Assembly (NCBI RefSeq): GCF_025685425.1
Contig: NZ_JAGTAS010000057.1
Location: 620,001 to 684,000 of the forward strand
Direction: 5' to 3'
DNA length: 64,000 nucleotides
Source of the DNA: Terriglobus albidus
GTDB taxonomy: Bacteria > Acidobacteriota > Terriglobia > Terriglobales > Acidobacteriaceae
Part shown: piece after piece, positions 17,472-26,060 of the stretch
Layout of the letters: every line of letters begins with the position of its first letter
Position numbering within the stretch: position 1 is the stretch's first letter
The notes under the pieces: generated by a model
What the model was told of the DNA's origin: nothing
Seen by the model: the letters and a program-made list of their open reading frames with translations, nothing else
The model's database searches: none
Made by a program: the position numbers and the translations under genes

Positions 17472-17965
17472 CTTTCCCCCAGAGGCTGCCGGCAGGCTGG
17501 ATGCCATCATGCCCGATCCGGCGCAACGCGAATCCTCGGGGTCAGGTTTCTGCTCCGTCAAGAGACTTAACGTAAGTGAACCTTCGTTTACGTTAATCCC
17601 GTTTTAGACTCAGCGACATACCGCCATCTCCTGAACTCTGAACACCAGCCGAATCGCAGAAAGATGATTCCGAATGGCAACAGCATAGAGAACGCATTCC
17701 GGCCTCATGCACCGCAGCGGAAAGTGACCGATTTACGTAAAGACGTGTTCTTAGACAGTTAAGTCACTTGAGCCTCGTCGGCGTGCGGCACGACGATTCA
17801 CCGGTTCCCAGACCAGTGGCTCACGCGTTCTGAAAACAGTTCACATGGCCGGGATAAGGCGTTGCGGCAAGCGTGCCACAGCGATATGGCGTCTTGAGAT
17901 ACCCGTAGTGACTACGGGCAAGATGCATGCAAACGATCGTCGACTAACAGGCGGATGGAGGAAAC
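17472..17965. promoter_or_regulatory. Divergent control region with TTWACGTWAA palindromes
   Basis: No gene is visible in these 494 bp between the TonB receptor and the plus-strand glycoside hydrolase gene. They contain TTAACGTAA (17567-17575) and its inverted partner TTACGTTAA (17588-17596), and a perfect palindrome TTTACGTAAA (17732-17741). These look like operator sites of one regulator controlling one or both genes. No clear sigma-70 promoter was chosen. Confidence 0.45.
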
Positions 17966-19687
17966 ATGTTGGTAGCTATCACTCGTAAAGCTGTATCGGC
18001 AAGCACCACACCGCGATGGGTGCGGCTTGTTCTAGGTGCTTTTCTTCTTGCAAGTGCCCATGGGGCAATCGCCCAGGGCACATATGCCGGCAAGATCGGG
18101 GTGGAAGTCTCGGAGAGGCCAACTGGCTTCCGCGATGCCTTCGTCCACCAGGGGCGGCTTTTTCTTACGACAGATGGCTCCGCGAAGGCCCCTTACGACG
18201 CCAACGGCTGGCCAACGACGGATGGACTTGCGGTAATCTTCGATCAGCGACCCTACCTGGCGTGGAATCCGCCGATGGATGATCCGGATGCCGTACAGCC
18301 GGATTGCAGTGGAAGGTACCTGATGTCCTTCTATGGACAGGCAACGCTGTCTCCGGGACCGGACTCCCCCTATCTTACGATCTCGAACCAGACCTACGAC
18401 CCGGTCAACAACTTTTCCATCGCCTACGTGACACTACCGCCAGGACAACCATCCCTGATGGAACTCCTTTTTACCAACACTCAGCGAACGCAGACATCGG
18501 GATTAAATACCGGCATCCGCTATCTGAAAGTATTTCGTCCAGGGCTGTATCCAAACGGCACTCTAAGCCATTTCGATCCTGCCTACATCAACGCCCTGGC
18601 CCCGTTTGCCTATCTGCGTTTCATGAACTGGACCGGGACAAATTATTCGGCCGGATATTACGGCGACCCCGGACATCACCTCATTAACTGGGCGGACCGC
18701 AGCCTTCCTTCCGACGCGTATCAGGGGATGGGAACCGCTGTGCGTGCCGGCGCGACAGGGGTCTCATGGGAGTATGTGATCCTGCTGGCAAACGAAGCGA
18801 ATAAAGATATCTGGATCAACATACCGGTCAGCGCCACAGGCTCAAGCCCGACCGACACGACCAGTTACATCTACAAACTTGCGCAGTTGCTGAAGAATGG
18901 GGACTCTTTTACGGGCAATCACGGGCTCAATCCGGGGCTGCATATTTATATCGAGCATAGCAACGAGGTCTGGAACCCAGGCTTCTCTCAATACACCTGG
19001 AACCGGCTCGCTGCCGTTGATGAAGTCGGCCAAGGTGGATCTCCGCTGAACAACGATGGGGATACCGTTCAGCTCGACTGGGCCTATCGGCGTCATGCCA
19101 AGCGGTTGTACGAGATCGCGAAGATCTTTGAAGCGGTCTTTGGAGCCGGATCGCTGAATACCACCATCCGTCCCGTCTATGCCTGGTGGAACCTTCAGGA
19201 GGGCCCGAACTCTACGGGCGCAAAAACACTGGCGTGGATGAACACGACCTATGGACCGCCCAGCAACTACTTCTACGCCATGGCGCAGGGATCGTACTTC
19301 AGCGATACCTCGCCATCGACGACGGCGACCATTCCCGACGTGCTCGCCAACATGCTTGCATCCTCGAATGCATCGGTGACCAAGACACAGCAAAATAAAG
19401 CCACGGCAAATCTCTACGGCCTGAAGCTTTTCGCTTACGAAGGAGGACCCGATAACCGAACCACTTCGAATATCGGGATACAAATTGAAGCGAATCGAGA
19501 TGCCGGAATGGGGCCGCTTGTGGAGCACCATATCGTCGATAACTGGTTTGGACAGGGCGGAGATATGTTCGGCTACTTCAGCCTTGCCGGCTACTACAGT
19601 AGAAATGGAGACTGGGGCGCCACCGAGGATTATCGGATTCTTTCAACACCCAAGTACCAGGCAATCATGAATGTACTAAGTCAATAA
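17966..19687 (+). CDS. Secreted glycoside hydrolase-like protein (clan GH-A type, family unassigned)
   Basis: The 573-residue protein has a signal peptide (residues 1-36, LVLGAFLLASAHGAIAQ). The central and C-terminal parts look like a TIM-barrel hydrolase: FMNWTGTN, GVSWEYVILLANEANKDIWINIPV, then HIYIEHSNEVWNP with a candidate acid/base Glu334, and KLFAYEGGPD with a candidate nucleophile Glu492. The order and 'NE' / 'YEGG' contexts match retaining clan GH-A enzymes. I cannot name the GH family or substrate. The gene is preceded by GGAGGAAAC and is divergent from the TonB receptor region, which suggests a polysaccharide-use locus together with the GH27 enzyme. A hairpin follows the stop codon. 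Confidence 0.75.
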   Translation: MLVAITRKAVSASTTPRWVRLVLGAFLLASAHGAIAQGTYAGKIGVEVSERPTGFRDAFVHQGRLFLTTDGSAKAPYDANGWPTTDGLAVIFDQRPYLAWNPPMDDPDAVQPDCSGRYLMSFYGQATLSPGPDSPYLTISNQTYDPVNNFSIAYVTLPPGQPSLMELLFTNTQRTQTSGLNTGIRYLKVFRPGLYPNGTLSHFDPAYINALAPFAYLRFMNWTGTNYSAGYYGDPGHHLINWADRSLPSDAYQGMGTAVRAGATGVSWEYVILLANEANKDIWINIPVSATGSSPTDTTSYIYKLAQLLKNGDSFTGNHGLNPGLHIYIEHSNEVWNPGFSQYTWNRLAAVDEVGQGGSPLNNDGDTVQLDWAYRRHAKRLYEIAKIFEAVFGAGSLNTTIRPVYAWWNLQEGPNSTGAKTLAWMNTTYGPPSNYFYAMAQGSYFSDTSPSTTATIPDVLANMLASSNASVTKTQQNKATANLYGLKLFAYEGGPDNRTTSNIGIQIEANRDAGMGPLVEHHIVDNWFGQGGDMFGYFSLAGYYSRNGDWGATEDYRILSTPKYQAIMNVLSQ

Positions 19688-19702
19688 GTTCGCAGAAACG
19701 GG

Positions 19703-19742
19703 GTGCTCGCTGTGTCTTCTCCCGTGTCGACATAGCGAGCAC
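19703..19742. terminator. Bidirectional hairpin between convergent genes
   Basis: GTGCTCGCTGTGTC and GACATAGCGAGCAC arms (14-bp stem with one G.T pair) enclose about 12 bases. The hairpin sits 15 bp after the glycoside hydrolase stop and 44 bp after the end of the convergent phospholipase gene. It lacks a clear T-run, so it may block readthrough by structure alone. Confidence 0.55.
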
Positions 19743-19785
19743 ATCCATCTATGAGATTCTTTCTCGCAAATCTTCCTTATAAGTT

Positions 19786-20928
19786 CTAGTGCCGTGCGCG
19801 TAGCGCGCCGTCAAGGGCCTTGCTGTCACACGAAGCTGGAGCATCGACCGGATTGCACCGAGCAACCAGGCCACCGGGGAAGCCAACAAAGAATCCCGTC
19901 CAGCTTGCCGGCTCTGATGGCGGATAGTCCGTGCTGACCAGTTGCGCCCCGCTGGCGAGAACCTCATCGCGCCGCGTGGTGTCGTTGGTGCGCGCCGCGG
20001 TTGTGCCATCGTCAGTGCGTGCACGAACGAGATAGCCCTGCTTCACTAAAGCATCGATCTCTTCCTTCGATCCGCTGTTCATTTCGGTAAAGGCCGCGTC
20101 ATCACGGCCCGGTACGGCATTGGTAAACATGACCCGGCCCTTCAGCGCAGGATGTCCGGCAACGTAGGTCTCTTCCTTGGGGCGTTGATCGATCAGGAAG
20201 ACGACCTTGCCGCGTGCCTTATCAAGCGTCGGCCAGTTCCCTGCCTTCACCGCCTCAGGCAGCGTCGCATACTCGCCGCGCACCATATCGGGCGTAATCA
20301 TCTCGTCCTCAGAGAAGACACTGCGGATCTCTGCGTCCACAGCGTCAAACGTCTCCGTTGTAAACGGCAAGGCGACCTCTGCGTTCGGCAGGCCGCGCAC
20401 TGCGCCTTCCTTGGTCTCAATCAAAAGAAAAACCGGCAGTGCTTTGGGATGGGCTTTGCTCCAGCCTTTGACCTGCTGCAGGCACTTCACGAAGGTGTGG
20501 CACTGACTACGCTCATCCAGGTCCTGAACGTGCATGACCTTAAACCCTGGCTTGTTCATCTCGTGATCCGGGTCAAAGTCGGGGTCAGCAGGCAGTCCCG
20601 CGGCCTTGACCCATTCCACAACCTTCGGATGGGCATACTTGCCGCCCTTGGGGTCGGCGAAGATATCGATCTCCAACTGGCGGACGCCGCCATCCAATTG
20701 ATCGGCCAAAGGAGCATGACGGTAGTCCAGGCTGCGGAAGGAATCGGGGTTCCGCTGCTCCAGCCACTTCGCCTCACTGGGAGCAAAGCCCTTGTGATAG
20801 CTGTTGTGTGAACCGATCACCTGGATCTGGTTCATGTGAATCTGTTTGTCCTGATTTCCCAGGGCGTGCTGCGCTAAGGCAGCCGGTGCAGCCGCAACGG
20901 CGAACAGAGTTACGAGAAAAGACCGCAT
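19786..20928 (-). CDS. Secreted PI-PLC-like phosphodiesterase (Ca2+-dependent type, PI-PLC-C1)
   Basis: The start at 20928 (MRSFLVTLFAVAAAPAALAQ) gives a clean signal peptide with AAGGGA just upstream; a start at 21039 is rejected because it adds a polar leader. The 380-residue product has the PI-PLC barrel opening MNQIQVIGSHNSYHKG (catalytic His region), DYRHAPLADQLDGGVRQLEIDIF (metal-ligand Glu/Asp region), and FKVMHVQDLDERSQCHTFVKCL, followed by VFLLIETKEG. This is the pattern of the calcium-dependent phosphoinositide-specific PLC family found in soil bacteria. It may hydrolyse phosphatidylinositol or glycerophosphodiesters outside the cell for phosphate or carbon. It stands alone, convergent with the preceding gene. 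Confidence 0.85.
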   Translation of the reverse strand: MRSFLVTLFAVAAAPAALAQHALGNQDKQIHMNQIQVIGSHNSYHKGFAPSEAKWLEQRNPDSFRSLDYRHAPLADQLDGGVRQLEIDIFADPKGGKYAHPKVVEWVKAAGLPADPDFDPDHEMNKPGFKVMHVQDLDERSQCHTFVKCLQQVKGWSKAHPKALPVFLLIETKEGAVRGLPNAEVALPFTTETFDAVDAEIRSVFSEDEMITPDMVRGEYATLPEAVKAGNWPTLDKARGKVVFLIDQRPKEETYVAGHPALKGRVMFTNAVPGRDDAAFTEMNSGSKEEIDALVKQGYLVRARTDDGTTAARTNDTTRRDEVLASGAQLVSTDYPPSEPASWTGFFVGFPGGLVARCNPVDAPASCDSKALDGALRARH

Positions 20929-21159
20929 GAATCCCTTGTAAAGCGACCGTGTTGCCGCACGATGAATCGGCTCATTTGCAGCAGATATCGAAGTCTCCAG
21001 CGAAGGCGTTCGCTGGGGTGATGAACAGAGTATATGCAAGCCAGGTTTGAGCTTCCCGGAAGGACGCCGGAATCTTCAGGCAGTCCCGGCGAAAAGATCG
21101 TCGAGAGCGCAGGACACAGGACGGCCAGTCATTTAGAATCTGTATATAGCGTCTCCTGT

Positions 21160-21244
21160 GCGAAAGTGGCGAAATTGGCAGACGCACCAGACTTAGGATC
21201 TGGCGGGGCAACCCGTGGGGGTTCAAGTCCCCCCTTTCGCACCA
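21160..21244 (+). tRNA. tRNA-Leu (anticodon UAG)
   Basis: A complete class II tRNA: 7-bp acceptor stem GCGAAAG/CTTTCGC, A discriminator with encoded CCA, anticodon stem CCAGA/TCTGG around loop CTTAGGA (anticodon TAG), a long variable arm (GGCGGGGCAACCCGT region) and T-arm GGGGGTTCAAGTCCCCC. The 85-nt length and the variable arm fit leucine. It decodes CUA and other CUN codons. It is followed after 25 bp by a DUF3467 gene. Confidence 0.97.
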
Positions 21245-21269
21245 ATTTTCTCCACTCCTGAAAGGCATC

Positions 21270-21581
21270 ATGAGCCAGCCGAACAAACCCGCGGAAAACA
21301 GCACCACGCTTCACCTGGAAAAGACCGAAGACTACCGTGACAGCTACGCCAACAGCGTGCAGGTGCGGATGTCGGTTTGGGACTTTCAGCTGATCTTCGG
21401 CACCATGCATCCGCAGGCCGCCGATGAGGTGACGGTGCGTAATTTCCAGGGCGTATACCTTAGCCCGCAGCAGGCCAAAGCCCTATTGGGCGTGCTGGGC
21501 GAGAATGTGCAGCAGTATGAGCGAGCCTTTGGACAGATCGCTCTGGAGCCGAACTTCAATCCTCCGGGACCTGTTCACTAA
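21270..21581 (+). CDS. DUF3467 domain protein
   Basis: The 103-residue soluble protein matches the DUF3467 pattern: SYANSVQVRMSVWDFQLIFG, then VRNFQGVYLSPQQAKALLGVLGENVQQYERAFGQI. Family members are widespread in bacteria and have no proven role; an arc-like or phage-lambda-like small fold has been suggested for relatives, which I cannot test. CTGAAAGG lies upstream of the ATG. The gene abuts the next one: its TAA is followed at once by the GTG start of the glycosyltransferase, so they are co-translated. Confidence 0.85.
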   Translation: MSQPNKPAENSTTLHLEKTEDYRDSYANSVQVRMSVWDFQLIFGTMHPQAADEVTVRNFQGVYLSPQQAKALLGVLGENVQQYERAFGQIALEPNFNPPGPVH

Positions 21582-23168
21582 GTGCTGCCAAATCGCAACG
21601 CTGAGCTGCCGCTCTGGGTGATCTATCCGTTGCTCTTCGCGGGGATTTACCTGTCGCACATCACGCTGTTGCGCCTTCCCTACTTCTGGGACGAAGCCGG
21701 ATACTACATTCCCGCCGCGCTGGACTTCTTTCGTACCGGCACGCTGATTCCCTTCACCACCGTGACCAATGCACATCCTCCCCTGCCGTCGATTCTGATG
21801 GCCGGCTGGTGGCACATTGCCCGCTTCGTTCCGTCGGCAACGCGCACGTTGGTGGTCATGGTCAGCGCCGCTGCGTTGCTGGGCGTCTTTCGGGCAGCAC
21901 GCCTGCTGGCAGGAACCGCAGTTGCAGCCACAACCGTGCTCCTGACTGCCGCCTACTCCATCTGGTTTGCGCAAAGCACGCTGGCGCACGCCGATATCTT
22001 TGCCACGGCCTTTACCCTGTGGGGTCTCTCGTTTTACTTCGAAAGCCTCGTCCGGATGAGTCCCACCCGGAATGCCATCTGGGCAGCAACTCTATTTGGC
22101 TTAGCGGCTCTCGCGAAAGAGACGGCCATTGTGACGCCTGTAGCTCTGGCCTGTTGGGAGCTGGTGACCGGCAATCGCGCTCGTAAGATGCGGTGGGCCT
22201 GGGTGCTGGCGCTTGCGTTTCCTGTACTCCCGCTCATTACCTGGTACCTCTACCATCAGCACAAGACCGGCTACATGTTCGGCAACCCGGAGTTTGTGCG
22301 CTACAACGCGACGGCAACGCTCGACGCCAGGCGAATCGCGCTCTCGTTCTATCACCGCATCTTGCACCTGGTAGTGCATATGAACATGTGGGTAGCAACG
22401 GTGCTGACAACCGGAGCCTTGCTGCTGACGCCCTATGCCCCGGAGCGCACCCGGCGTATTGCAAAGCCGGTCTTGGCGGCGATCACCATTGTCCTCCTGG
22501 CGAATCTGCTTGAGTTCTCGGTCCTTGGCGGAGCGCTGCTGACCCGCTACCTCCTGCCCTGCTTTCCCCTGCTGCTGCTTGTGTATGTCAGTCTCTGGCG
22601 GCATCACTTTCGGCAGTGGTGGTTGCTGGCAGGCATCAGCTTCGCGGGATTTGCTGCAGCCATTACCATCAATCCACCATACGCCTTCGCTCCCGAAGAC
22701 AACCTGACCTACCGCGACTTCGTGATGCTGCATCAACAGGCCATCAACGTCATTACGCAGCGTTATCCCCAGGCGACGGTCCTTACAGCATGGCCTGCAT
22801 GGACGGAGCTGATGCATCCGGATCTGGGTTATGTAAAGCAGCCGGTCAAAGTCGTACCGATCCAGAATTTCTCGAGTGAAGAAGTACAGGCTGCGGCGCG
22901 GCATCCTGAGAAATACGACACAGCCTTGATCTTCAGCACCAAATACGAGCCCGCGACAGGCAAGCTGAATTTCGGGCGGCCGCTCGAAGGTCAGGCGACC
23001 CGCTACTTCGACTTCCATCGCGACCTTCTGCCTGCGGAAGCCGCCGCCGTGCTGCACGGCGTAGTCGTGTGGCAGGCGCAGAAGAATGGTGAGTGGGCGG
23101 CGGTGATCCGTTTCCCCAGAGCCGTGGACGCTGCCATCGAGGCTCCAGAGACGTCCAAACACCTATAA
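21582..23168 (+). CDS. GT39-like integral membrane glycosyltransferase
   Basis: The 528-residue protein starts at a GTG directly after the DUF3467 stop. About ten hydrophobic spans cover residues 10-360, with a periplasmic C-terminal domain from about 380. The first loop has WDEAGYY, the acidic motif typical of GT39/ArnT/PMT-like enzymes, followed by THPP-type TNAHPPLPS. These enzymes move a sugar from a polyprenyl-phosphate donor to lipid, protein or glycan on the outer side of the inner membrane. Donor and acceptor are unknown. The TAA stop overlaps a TATAAT hexamer (23164-23169), a possible -10 for the next gene. Confidence 0.82.
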   Translation: MLPNRNAELPLWVIYPLLFAGIYLSHITLLRLPYFWDEAGYYIPAALDFFRTGTLIPFTTVTNAHPPLPSILMAGWWHIARFVPSATRTLVVMVSAAALLGVFRAARLLAGTAVAATTVLLTAAYSIWFAQSTLAHADIFATAFTLWGLSFYFESLVRMSPTRNAIWAATLFGLAALAKETAIVTPVALACWELVTGNRARKMRWAWVLALAFPVLPLITWYLYHQHKTGYMFGNPEFVRYNATATLDARRIALSFYHRILHLVVHMNMWVATVLTTGALLLTPYAPERTRRIAKPVLAAITIVLLANLLEFSVLGGALLTRYLLPCFPLLLLVYVSLWRHHFRQWWLLAGISFAGFAAAITINPPYAFAPEDNLTYRDFVMLHQQAINVITQRYPQATVLTAWPAWTELMHPDLGYVKQPVKVVPIQNFSSEEVQAAARHPEKYDTALIFSTKYEPATGKLNFGRPLEGQATRYFDFHRDLLPAEAAAVLHGVVVWQAQKNGEWAAVIRFPRAVDAAIEAPETSKHL

Positions 23169-23204
23169 TCAGGCCGGTGATGATGTTTTCGAAACGTCGC
23201 ATTC

Positions 23205-23320
23205 TAGAGCATTTTTCCTGTTGCTGGGTATCCCGGAAACAGCGTGCGATGGCGTTTTCATTGAGGAAAACGGCCATAAATTCAAAAGCCCTGCACTACA
23301 CCTACAGAAAAATTGCTCTA
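23205..23320 (+). repeat. 116-bp terminal-inverted-repeat element (MITE-like), copy B
   Basis: Begins TAGAGCATTTTTCCTGTTG and ends ACAGAAAAATTGCTCTA, with an inner CGTTTTC/GAAAACG palindrome. It is the same length (116 bp) as the element at 62854-62969 and clearly homologous to its reverse complement across the left half and both ends. It encodes no protein of its own but lies across the start of the TPR gene, contributing reading frame to its N-terminus. Confidence 0.8.
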
Positions 23321-24853
23321 TTGGGTCTTCTCTCGGTTGCAGGCGCCGTGACGGCACCGGCTGCACCCATCTCCCATGGCCACGTCGTGCTGGTGTTGCC
23401 GTTCGACAACCGCTCAGGGCAGACGGGTTTGAACTGGATCGGCGATTCCTTTCCCGAGATGCTGAACCAGCGTCTCTCGTCTTCCGGTTTTCTGACCATC
23501 AGCCGCGATGACCGGATGTATGCGCTCGATCATCTCGGTTATCCCCTGGATCTGAAGCCAAGCCGCGCCACGGCATTGCGGATTGCACAGACCCTGGACG
23601 CCGATCTCATCGTCATCGGCAGCTTCACCATGCAGGGTGACCGGCTGGCAGCGCAGGCGCAGGTGCTGGACGTCAACAAGCTCTCGATGTCCAAACCGCT
23701 TGAAGAATCGGTCGACAAAAACCGCTTCTTCGATCTTGAGAACGCGGTCGCCTGGAAGATTGTGAAGGATGTAGATCCGTCCTTTCCTGTGGCTGAACAG
23801 ACGTTTCTGGCACAAAGCGCCAATGACAAGCTGGAAGCTTTTGAGAGCTACGTTCGGGGCGTCTCGGCGCAGACTCCCTCAGAACGCTTGAAGCGCCTGA
23901 AGACCGCCGTCTCGATCTCTCCCGATTATGCAGCCGCAATCCTGGCGCTGGGCAAGGCGCAGTACGCGCAAGGACAGTTTGAAGAGGCTGCGGCTACGCT
24001 GACCAAGCTGCCGCAGAGCAACCGCCTGGCACTGGAGGCGAACTTTTACCTCGGCTTGGCCAACTTCAACTCCGGCCAATATGCCGCAGCGGAGAATGCG
24101 TTCGGTTTTGTTGCAAGCCGCCTGCCTCTTCCCGAGGTCGTGAACAACCAGGGAGTTGCGGCCAGCCGCCAGGGGAAAGATGCCGGCGCTCTGTTCCAGC
24201 GCGCCTCCACTGCCGATCCGAAGGAGGCCGACTATCACTACAACACCGCGACCGCGCTCTTTCAGCGCCGCGATTTTCCCGGAGCCAAGGCCGAGTTGCA
24301 GAAGACCCTCAGCCTGAAACCGGCTGATGCCGAAGCTCCGTTGCTGTTGCAGAAGATCGATGATCCGTCTGTTGATTTCGAGGCGCTGCCACGTATCCGC
24401 CGGACCTACTCCGAGTCCGGATTCCGTCAGGCGGCCTTCGAACTCGAACAGATGCGGGCCATGCAGTCGGCCACTCTGCCTCCGGCAAAACAGTCTGAGG
24501 CGCTTGTGCAGCAGGGCCAGGACTATCTGCAACAGGGACTGGTGCTGGAGGCCGAGCGTGAGTTTCAGGCGGCGCTGCAGATGGACGCAACCTCGGCTGC
24601 CGCGCACATTGGCCTGGCACAGGTACGCGAACGCAGCGGCAACACCGCCGAAGCCCGCAGCGAGGCCGAAGCCTCTCTCAAGCTCAAGCCCAACGCTGCA
24701 GCCTATCTGGTGCTTGCAAGAATCGAACTAGGCGCCGGACAACTTCCCCAGGCGGCGAACGACGTAAGTAATGCCATGCGTATTGAACCGAGTAACGCCG
24801 CAGCCATCGCACTGAAACAGACCATCATCAGCCGGGGACAGCCGGTGCAGTAA
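23249..24853 (+). CDS. Periplasmic TPR protein with N-terminal CsgG/TolB-N-like domain
   Basis: The chosen ATG (MAFSLRKTAINSKAL) lies inside a 116-bp repeat element and gives a product of about 534 residues with a signal peptide (KIALLGLLSVAGAVTAPAAP). ATGs at 23180/23183, before the element, are alternatives; the frame stays open through it. The first folded part (GHVVLVLPFDNRSGQTGLNWIGDSFPEMLNQRL ... DADLIVIGSF) resembles the CsgG/FlgO or TolB N-terminal domain. The rest is TPR helices in two blocks (about residues 195-360 and 415-530), with repeated alanine-rich YAAA/FEEA motifs. It probably scaffolds an envelope complex. Its TAA overlaps the next gene's ATG by one base. Confidence 0.8.
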   Translation: MAFSLRKTAINSKALHYTYRKIALLGLLSVAGAVTAPAAPISHGHVVLVLPFDNRSGQTGLNWIGDSFPEMLNQRLSSSGFLTISRDDRMYALDHLGYPLDLKPSRATALRIAQTLDADLIVIGSFTMQGDRLAAQAQVLDVNKLSMSKPLEESVDKNRFFDLENAVAWKIVKDVDPSFPVAEQTFLAQSANDKLEAFESYVRGVSAQTPSERLKRLKTAVSISPDYAAAILALGKAQYAQGQFEEAAATLTKLPQSNRLALEANFYLGLANFNSGQYAAAENAFGFVASRLPLPEVVNNQGVAASRQGKDAGALFQRASTADPKEADYHYNTATALFQRRDFPGAKAELQKTLSLKPADAEAPLLLQKIDDPSVDFEALPRIRRTYSESGFRQAAFELEQMRAMQSATLPPAKQSEALVQQGQDYLQQGLVLEAEREFQAALQMDATSAAAHIGLAQVRERSGNTAEARSEAEASLKLKPNAAAYLVLARIELGAGQLPQAANDVSNAMRIEPSNAAAIALKQTIISRGQPVQ

Positions 24854-25272
24854 TGTTGATTGCGCTTGCTTCTCATCCGACGGTCCTCTTCTCTGCGATC
24901 TTTACCGGGGTGCTGCTGATCTATACCGAGGCCAACCGGCCGGGCAGCATCGTTCCCGGCTGCATCGGGCTTCTGCTGGTGTTGGCTCCTCTGCCTGCCC
25001 TGCTCACTCCGCCCGTACGTCTCGCTTCGGCCGGACTTCTCTCAGCAGGCTTCCTTCTCTGTGTCCTGCAGGCGTGGATTCCTATCCGCTGGCTGGCTAC
25101 AGCCGCAGGGGTAGGGGGCATGGCGGCCGGAATCGCACGCTTCTATGACGGATCGGCGCAACCGAATCCGATCGCCGGAGTTCTGCTCAGCGGGATTCTG
25201 GGTGTCACCACCAGCTATCTGGCCACAGTTGCACTACGGGCGCGCCGCGCTAAGCGCCTCACGGTACACTAG
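24853..25272 (+). CDS. NfeD-like small integral membrane protein
   Basis: The 139-residue protein has four or five hydrophobic spans. The segment LLIYTEANRPGSIVPGCIGLLLVLAPL resembles the NfeD transmembrane signature (E-x-x-x-PG-x-x-x-PG-x-x-G). It lacks the soluble OB-fold that long NfeD proteins carry. It is translationally coupled to the TPR gene (TAATG) and so probably works with it in the inner membrane. Relatives associate with stomatin-like proteins or proteases; none is next to it here. Confidence 0.65.
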   Translation: MLIALASHPTVLFSAIFTGVLLIYTEANRPGSIVPGCIGLLLVLAPLPALLTPPVRLASAGLLSAGFLLCVLQAWIPIRWLATAAGVGGMAAGIARFYDGSAQPNPIAGVLLSGILGVTTSYLATVALRARRAKRLTVH

Positions 25273-25305
25273 AAACACCGTTTTTGTAAGGAGTCACCGC
25301 TGTTC

Positions 25306-25962
25306 ATGTCGAAGTTCTGCCGCGCGTTTCTGATCGCAGGTCTAGGTCTCGCCTCCGTCGTCTCCACCTCCGCATACGCGCAGACGTCCACCACCAAGCG
25401 GTTGGCTAAGCACATTGACCGCATGGACTTCGCCCTTCAGGGCGCGTACGTCAGCCACACCAGCGTCAATGGAACCAACTATCTGAACCAAAAGGTCGAT
25501 CAGAGCGTGAGTACGACCTTTGGCGCGCTGGTGCAACTTCGCTACACCAAGAGTCCTCTGGTTGGATTTGAGTTCAACTGGAACTACAGCCGCTCGACCC
25601 AGACCTACGTACGCTCCAACGCAAACACCCTGACAGTTCAGTCGACACCGAACGAGTTCACTCTCGGCTATGTCTATCATGGGCCGGAGATTGCCGGAAT
25701 CAAGACCTTCGCTTCGGCAGGCGCCGGCGCGACCGAGTACAAACCAACCCGCTACGGCGGTGTTGGCCTGCAGCCGCAGGCGCGCGCCACCTACTACTAT
25801 GGATTCGGCGGGGAGATGCCGGTATTTACACCGAACATTGGCGTTCGCGTTCAATTCCGCCAGGCCTTTCATAAAGCGCCTGACTTCGGACAGAACTACC
25901 TGACGATCCAGAAGCAGAACATGACGATCGAGCCGGCTTTCGGCTTCTACGTACACTTCTAG
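25306..25962 (+). CDS. Outer-membrane beta-barrel protein
   Basis: The 218-residue protein has a signal peptide (MSKFCRAFLIAGLGLASVVSTSAYAQ). The mature part alternates polar and hydrophobic residues in about eight strands (FALQGAYVSHTS, FGALVQLRYTKS, VGFEFNWNYSRS, NEFTLGYVYHG, KTFASAGAGATEY, YYYGFGGEMPV, IGVRVQFRQAF) and ends in Phe (FGFYVHF), the usual signal for BAM assembly. It is the size of OmpX/OmpA-type eight-stranded barrels. Ligand and role are unknown. AAGGAG is 12 bases before the ATG. Confidence 0.78.
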   Translation: MSKFCRAFLIAGLGLASVVSTSAYAQTSTTKRLAKHIDRMDFALQGAYVSHTSVNGTNYLNQKVDQSVSTTFGALVQLRYTKSPLVGFEFNWNYSRSTQTYVRSNANTLTVQSTPNEFTLGYVYHGPEIAGIKTFASAGAGATEYKPTRYGGVGLQPQARATYYYGFGGEMPVFTPNIGVRVQFRQAFHKAPDFGQNYLTIQKQNMTIEPAFGFYVHF

Positions 25963-25975
25963 GTAACTTTAGGGG

Positions 25976-26050
25976 GATATCCACCGCGCGATAGTTGGCC
26001 TATCATCGCGTTTGTAGGCTATGGCTGACGCCGTAAGCCCGGTGGATATC
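25976..26050 (+). ncRNA. Candidate structured 5'-leader RNA: three-way junction
   Basis: The DNA can fold into a closed three-way junction. P1 pairs 25976-25986 with 26040-26050 (11 perfect pairs, GATATCCACCG/CGGTGGATATC). P2 is 25987-26010 (CGCGATAG ... CTATCATCGCG, imperfect). P3 pairs 26017-26025 with 26030-26039 (9 pairs, one bulged A). P1-P2 and P3-P1 join without linkers. It ends 10 bases before the SPOR gene's ATG and would sequester the only G-rich stretch upstream of it. I do not match it to a known riboswitch. A palindromic DNA element is the alternative. Confidence 0.4.
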
Positions 26051-26060
26051 TTCTCCTGTT

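Noticed and set aside
22101-23162. Minus-strand open frame (353 codons) inside the GT39-like gene
   Set aside because: Antisense to a clear multi-span membrane protein; composition is rich in His/Arg/Gln as expected for a shadow frame.
25976-26050. Hammerhead ribozyme in the three-way junction
   Set aside because: The conserved CUGANGA and GAAA core sequences are absent, so only the general shape matches.
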